The position numbers were made by a program, and so were the translations under genes. A stretch of 7,297 nt of DNA from Ruminococcaceae bacterium UBA794 (GTDB taxonomy: Bacteria; Bacillota; Clostridia; Oscillospirales; Ruminococcaceae), in the NCBI GenBank assembly GCA_002304735.1, contig DBIU01000093.1, forward strand, positions 1 through 7,297, written 5' to 3'. Positions 6,084 through 7,297 of this stretch are shown here, piece by piece. Within the stretch, counting starts at the first letter, position 1, and the number at the start of each line of letters is the position of its first letter. The notes beneath the pieces were generated by a model. That model searched no databases and was not told the DNA's origin. It saw only the letters and a list, made by a program, of their open reading frames with translations.

Positions 6084-7265
6084 ATGAAGCGAATTAAACT
6101 CTTGGTTGTTGATGATTCAATACTTTTCAGAGAGGTTCTTGCGCGGTATATTAATCAGGACGATATGATTGAAGTTGTCGGAAAAGCCGGCGACGCTTAT
6201 TCCGCAAGGGATATGATACTTAAATACGAGCCTGACGTTATGACGCTAGACCTCGAAATGCCGAAAATGGACGGAATTGATTTTCTGAAAAAGCTTTTGC
6301 CGCAGTATTATATCTCGACAATAGCGGTTTCGGGTTCTGAGGACAGAAAAGCAGATTGTTTAAGCGCGGGCGCGGTTGAGTTTATCGCAAAGCCGACTAC
6401 CAGAACAAGCAGCGAAATGGCTGTTTTTGCGGCGGATTTGTGCAGAGCAATACGCAGAGCCTATAAGCACGCAAATCCGACTGCTATTATTTCAAGCGAG
6501 CCTTCGTTTGTCGCAAAACATTCGGCTGCGGAGAAAAATCATTCAATAACATCAAATATTTCGGATACGGCGCATTTTGCTCAAAAAGCAAAGGAACAGG
6601 TCAGCCAAACGAAAAATTTGCTTCTTTCATCGGCAAAAACTCAGCCAAAAGAGCCGCCGGCGGTGAATATCGCGGTTAAACATTCAAAATTGAGCAAAAA
6701 CGAGGCTATTATAGCTCTCGGCGCGTCAACGGGCGGAACGGAAGCGCTCGAGCAGGTTATTAGATTTTTCCCTGCGGATACGCCTCCGGTTATCGTCGTT
6801 CAGCATATGCCTGCGGGATTTACAAAGCTTTATTCCGAAAGACTTAATCACTCCTGCAAAATGGAGGTTAAGGAAGCCGAGGACGGCGACAGGCTGAGGA
6901 GAGGTCTTGTTATAATCGGAGCGGGAGAGCATCATCTGCGGCTTTGTAAGGACAGCAGAGGATATTATGTCAGCTCGAAGCCGGGCGAAAAGGTTTCGGG
7001 ACATTGTCCTTCGGTAGACGTTATGTTTACGTCAGTCGCGGAGGTTGCCGGACCTCACGCTATCGGCGCAATTCTCACGGGAATGGGACGCGACGGCGCC
7101 GACGGACTTCTGAAAATGCGAAAAGCGGGCGCTTTTACCGTAGGACAGGATAAGGAAACCTGCGTTGTATACGGAATGCCGATGGAAGCTTATAATATAG
7201 GCGCAGTCGAAGTTCAGGCTCCGCTTTATAAAATTTCGGAGATAATTCTGAACGACCTTATATAA
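6084..7265 (+). CDS. cheB: Chemotaxis receptor methylesterase CheB
   Basis: A 393-residue two-domain response regulator that removes methyl groups from receptor glutamates, and often deamidates glutamines, when phosphorylated by CheA. The receiver domain (about 3-110) has Asp10-Asp11, phospho-acceptor Asp56 in VMTLDLEMPKMDG, Ser83 and Lys103 (AKP). The esterase domain (about 207-393) has the catalytic triad: Ser215 in GASTGGTEA, His241 in QHMPAGFT and Asp337 in LTGMGRDGADG. The linker (about 107-206) is around 100 residues, Ser/Lys/Ala-rich and predicted mostly disordered, clearly longer than in the 349-residue E. coli protein. The start is set by GGGGAG (6071-6076), 7 nt before the ATG. It is the last complete gene of the operon in view. 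No residue needed for activity is missing. Confidence 0.96.
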   Translation: MKRIKLLVVDDSILFREVLARYINQDDMIEVVGKAGDAYSARDMILKYEPDVMTLDLEMPKMDGIDFLKKLLPQYYISTIAVSGSEDRKADCLSAGAVEFIAKPTTRTSSEMAVFAADLCRAIRRAYKHANPTAIISSEPSFVAKHSAAEKNHSITSNISDTAHFAQKAKEQVSQTKNLLLSSAKTQPKEPPAVNIAVKHSKLSKNEAIIALGASTGGTEALEQVIRFFPADTPPVIVVQHMPAGFTKLYSERLNHSCKMEVKEAEDGDRLRRGLVIIGAGEHHLRLCKDSRGYYVSSKPGEKVSGHCPSVDVMFTSVAEVAGPHAIGAILTGMGRDGADGLLKMRKAGAFTVGQDKETCVVYGMPMEAYNIGAVEVQAPLYKISEIILNDLI

Positions 7266-7297
7266 TATATATTATAATAGTATAAAGCGGAGTTTTT
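7261..7297 (+). promoter_or_regulatory. AT palindrome over the cheB stop, with possible -10 and RBS for the next gene
   Basis: TATAATATATATTATA (7261-7276) is a perfect 16-bp palindrome that covers the cheB stop codon (7263-7265). An overlapping TATAAT at 7273-7278 could be a -10 box. GCGGAG at 7287-7292 followed by a T-run resembles a ribosome binding site whose start codon would lie just beyond the window. With no GC stem, it is not a convincing intrinsic terminator. Confidence 0.35.

Overview
The window is part of a flagellar/chemotaxis gene region from a motile bacterium. It looks most like a Firmicute of the class Clostridia. The reasons are the strong GGAGG-type ribosome binding sites, the tightly packed genes, and a FliK-like plus orphan FlhB-C-domain pair that resembles ylqG-ylqH of Bacillus. 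The taxonomic call is an inference, because no rRNA or lineage marker is present.

Layout: on the minus strand (27-2364) lie two genes read right to left. The first encodes a 669-residue FliK-like protein, recognised only from its C-terminal domain. The second encodes a 103-residue protein equivalent to the cytoplasmic C-domain of FlhB without the membrane domain or the NPTH self-cleavage motif. A divergent AT-rich spacer (2365-2577) follows. It carries a near-consensus sigma-70/A promoter facing right, a 9-bp inverted repeat flanking that promoter, and a leader of about 150 nt with two competing short hairpins. On the plus strand (2578-7265) come cheA, cheW, cheR and cheB, with gaps of 3 to 15 nt between genes. 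They are almost certainly one operon.

How the genes work together: CheA is the histidine kinase coupled to receptors by CheW. CheR methylates and CheB demethylates the receptors to give adaptation, and CheB is switched on by phosphate from CheA. CheY, receptors, CheC and CheD are not in the window. The 3' end has a candidate -10 box and ribosome binding site for a gene that would start just outside.

The main anomaly is that cheA is split by a one-base frame change in the Ala/Pro-rich linker between the P2 and P3 domains. This leaves a P1-P2 reading frame (2578-3564) and a P3-P4-P5 reading frame (open from 3356, first ATG 3536, stop 4711). Each half keeps all its signature residues. It may be a sequencing error, a recent mutation, or a functional split or recoded kinase. 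I did not find a wholly new multi-gene system here.
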